This document shows, piece by piece, positions 5,362 to 5,671 of a stretch of DNA of 5,671 nt. Source of the stretch: Geopsychrobacter sp. (GTDB lineage: Bacteria; Desulfobacterota; Desulfuromonadia; Desulfuromonadales; Geopsychrobacteraceae); the NCBI GenBank assembly GCA_030620915.1, contig JAUXIR010000129.1, positions 1 through 5,671 of the forward strand, given 5' to 3'. The position numbers and the translations under genes are program-made. Within the stretch, counting starts at the first letter, position 1. Every line of letters starts with the position of its first letter. Under the pieces are notes generated by a model. The model worked only from the letters and a program-made list of their open reading frames with translations. It had not been told where the DNA came from and searched no databases.

Positions 5362-5671
5362 ATGAAGCTGAAGCAGATATCGATATTCCTGGAAAACTCG
5401 CCGGGTCGTCTGTATGAAGCGACCCAGGCCCTCGGCGAGGCCGGACTCAACCTGAGATCCTTGTCAATTTGTGACGTTTCCGGCTTTGGGGTGCTGAGGA
5501 TTCTGGTCTCCGATGTGGCTACGGCGCGCCGGGTCATCATGCAAAAACAACTTCCGGCCCGGGTGGACGATGTGGTTGCCGCGCTCATCTCCGATACCCC
5601 CGGCAGCCTGGCTAAAACCCTCAAGTTGCTGATGGAGAATAAAATCAACGTCGATTACATTTACGCCCTGG
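5362..5671 (+). CDS. Tandem ACT-domain protein (5' part, cut by window end)
   Basis: The first 103 residues of a small cytoplasmic protein made of two ACT domains; related stand-alone proteins are about 140-145 residues, so roughly 40 are missing. ACT 1 spans about residues 4-65, with E-N-S-P-G-R-L at 11-17 at the strand-to-helix turn, a helix, then G-L-N-L-R-S-L-S at 28-35. ACT 2 begins near 70, with D-T-P-G-S-L at 78-83 and N-V-D-Y-I-Y at 96-101. ACT domains bind amino acids at domain interfaces. There is no catalytic or DNA-binding domain in the visible part. The ATG follows AGGAG (5351-5355) by six bases. Beside iorAB and a PaaK-like ligase, sensing of an aromatic amino acid is a reasonable inference, but neither ligand nor target is known from the sequence. 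The ORF stays open to the edge. Confidence 0.88.
   Translation, partial: MKLKQISIFLENSPGRLYEATQALGEAGLNLRSLSICDVSGFGVLRILVSDVATARRVIMQKQLPARVDDVVAALISDTPGSLAKTLKLLMENKINVDYIYAL

Overview
The window is a single-strand metabolic operon. All six genes lie on the + strand, gaps are short (14-base overlap to 93 bases), and no RNA gene, mobile element or CRISPR array is visible. G+C is high (about 60% by eye) and nearly every start has a purine-rich Shine-Dalgarno site. The gene set (indolepyruvate ferredoxin oxidoreductase IorA/IorB, a PaaK-type ligase, a tandem ACT-domain protein and an ADP-forming acyl-CoA synthetase tail) points to an anaerobic bacterium with ferredoxin-based amino acid metabolism. 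A Desulfuromonadales/Geobacter-like deltaproteobacterium fits best; this is inferred from gene content and was not tested by any search.

Layout: 1-121, last 39 codons of an ATP-grasp acyl-CoA synthetase (NDP-forming). 156-1469, CoA-transferase of the 4-hydroxybutyrate CoA-transferase/acetyl-CoA hydrolase family. 1470-1562, a 93-base gap with a hairpin and an AT-rich, possibly promoter-like stretch. 1563-2906, phenylacetate-CoA ligase family enzyme. 2907-2981, a gap with an inverted repeat and a small hairpin. 2982-4748, IorA. 4735-5307, IorB, overlapping IorA by 14 bases. 5308-5361, a gap with two hairpins in tandem. 5362 to the window end, a tandem ACT-domain protein cut by the edge.

How the genes fit together (inference from known families): aromatic amino acids are transaminated to arylpyruvates, and IorAB oxidises these with CoA to arylacetyl-CoA, CO2 and reduced ferredoxin. 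The thioester energy can then be recovered as ATP by the NDP-forming synthetase, or the CoA passed to another acid by the CoA-transferase. The AMP-forming PaaK-like ligase would work the other way, activating arylacetates. In that case IorAB could run reductively and make arylpyruvates for aromatic amino acid synthesis. The ACT protein is a plausible amino-acid sensor for the cluster. The most notable point is that three different CoA-thioester chemistries flank one 2-oxoacid oxidoreductase.
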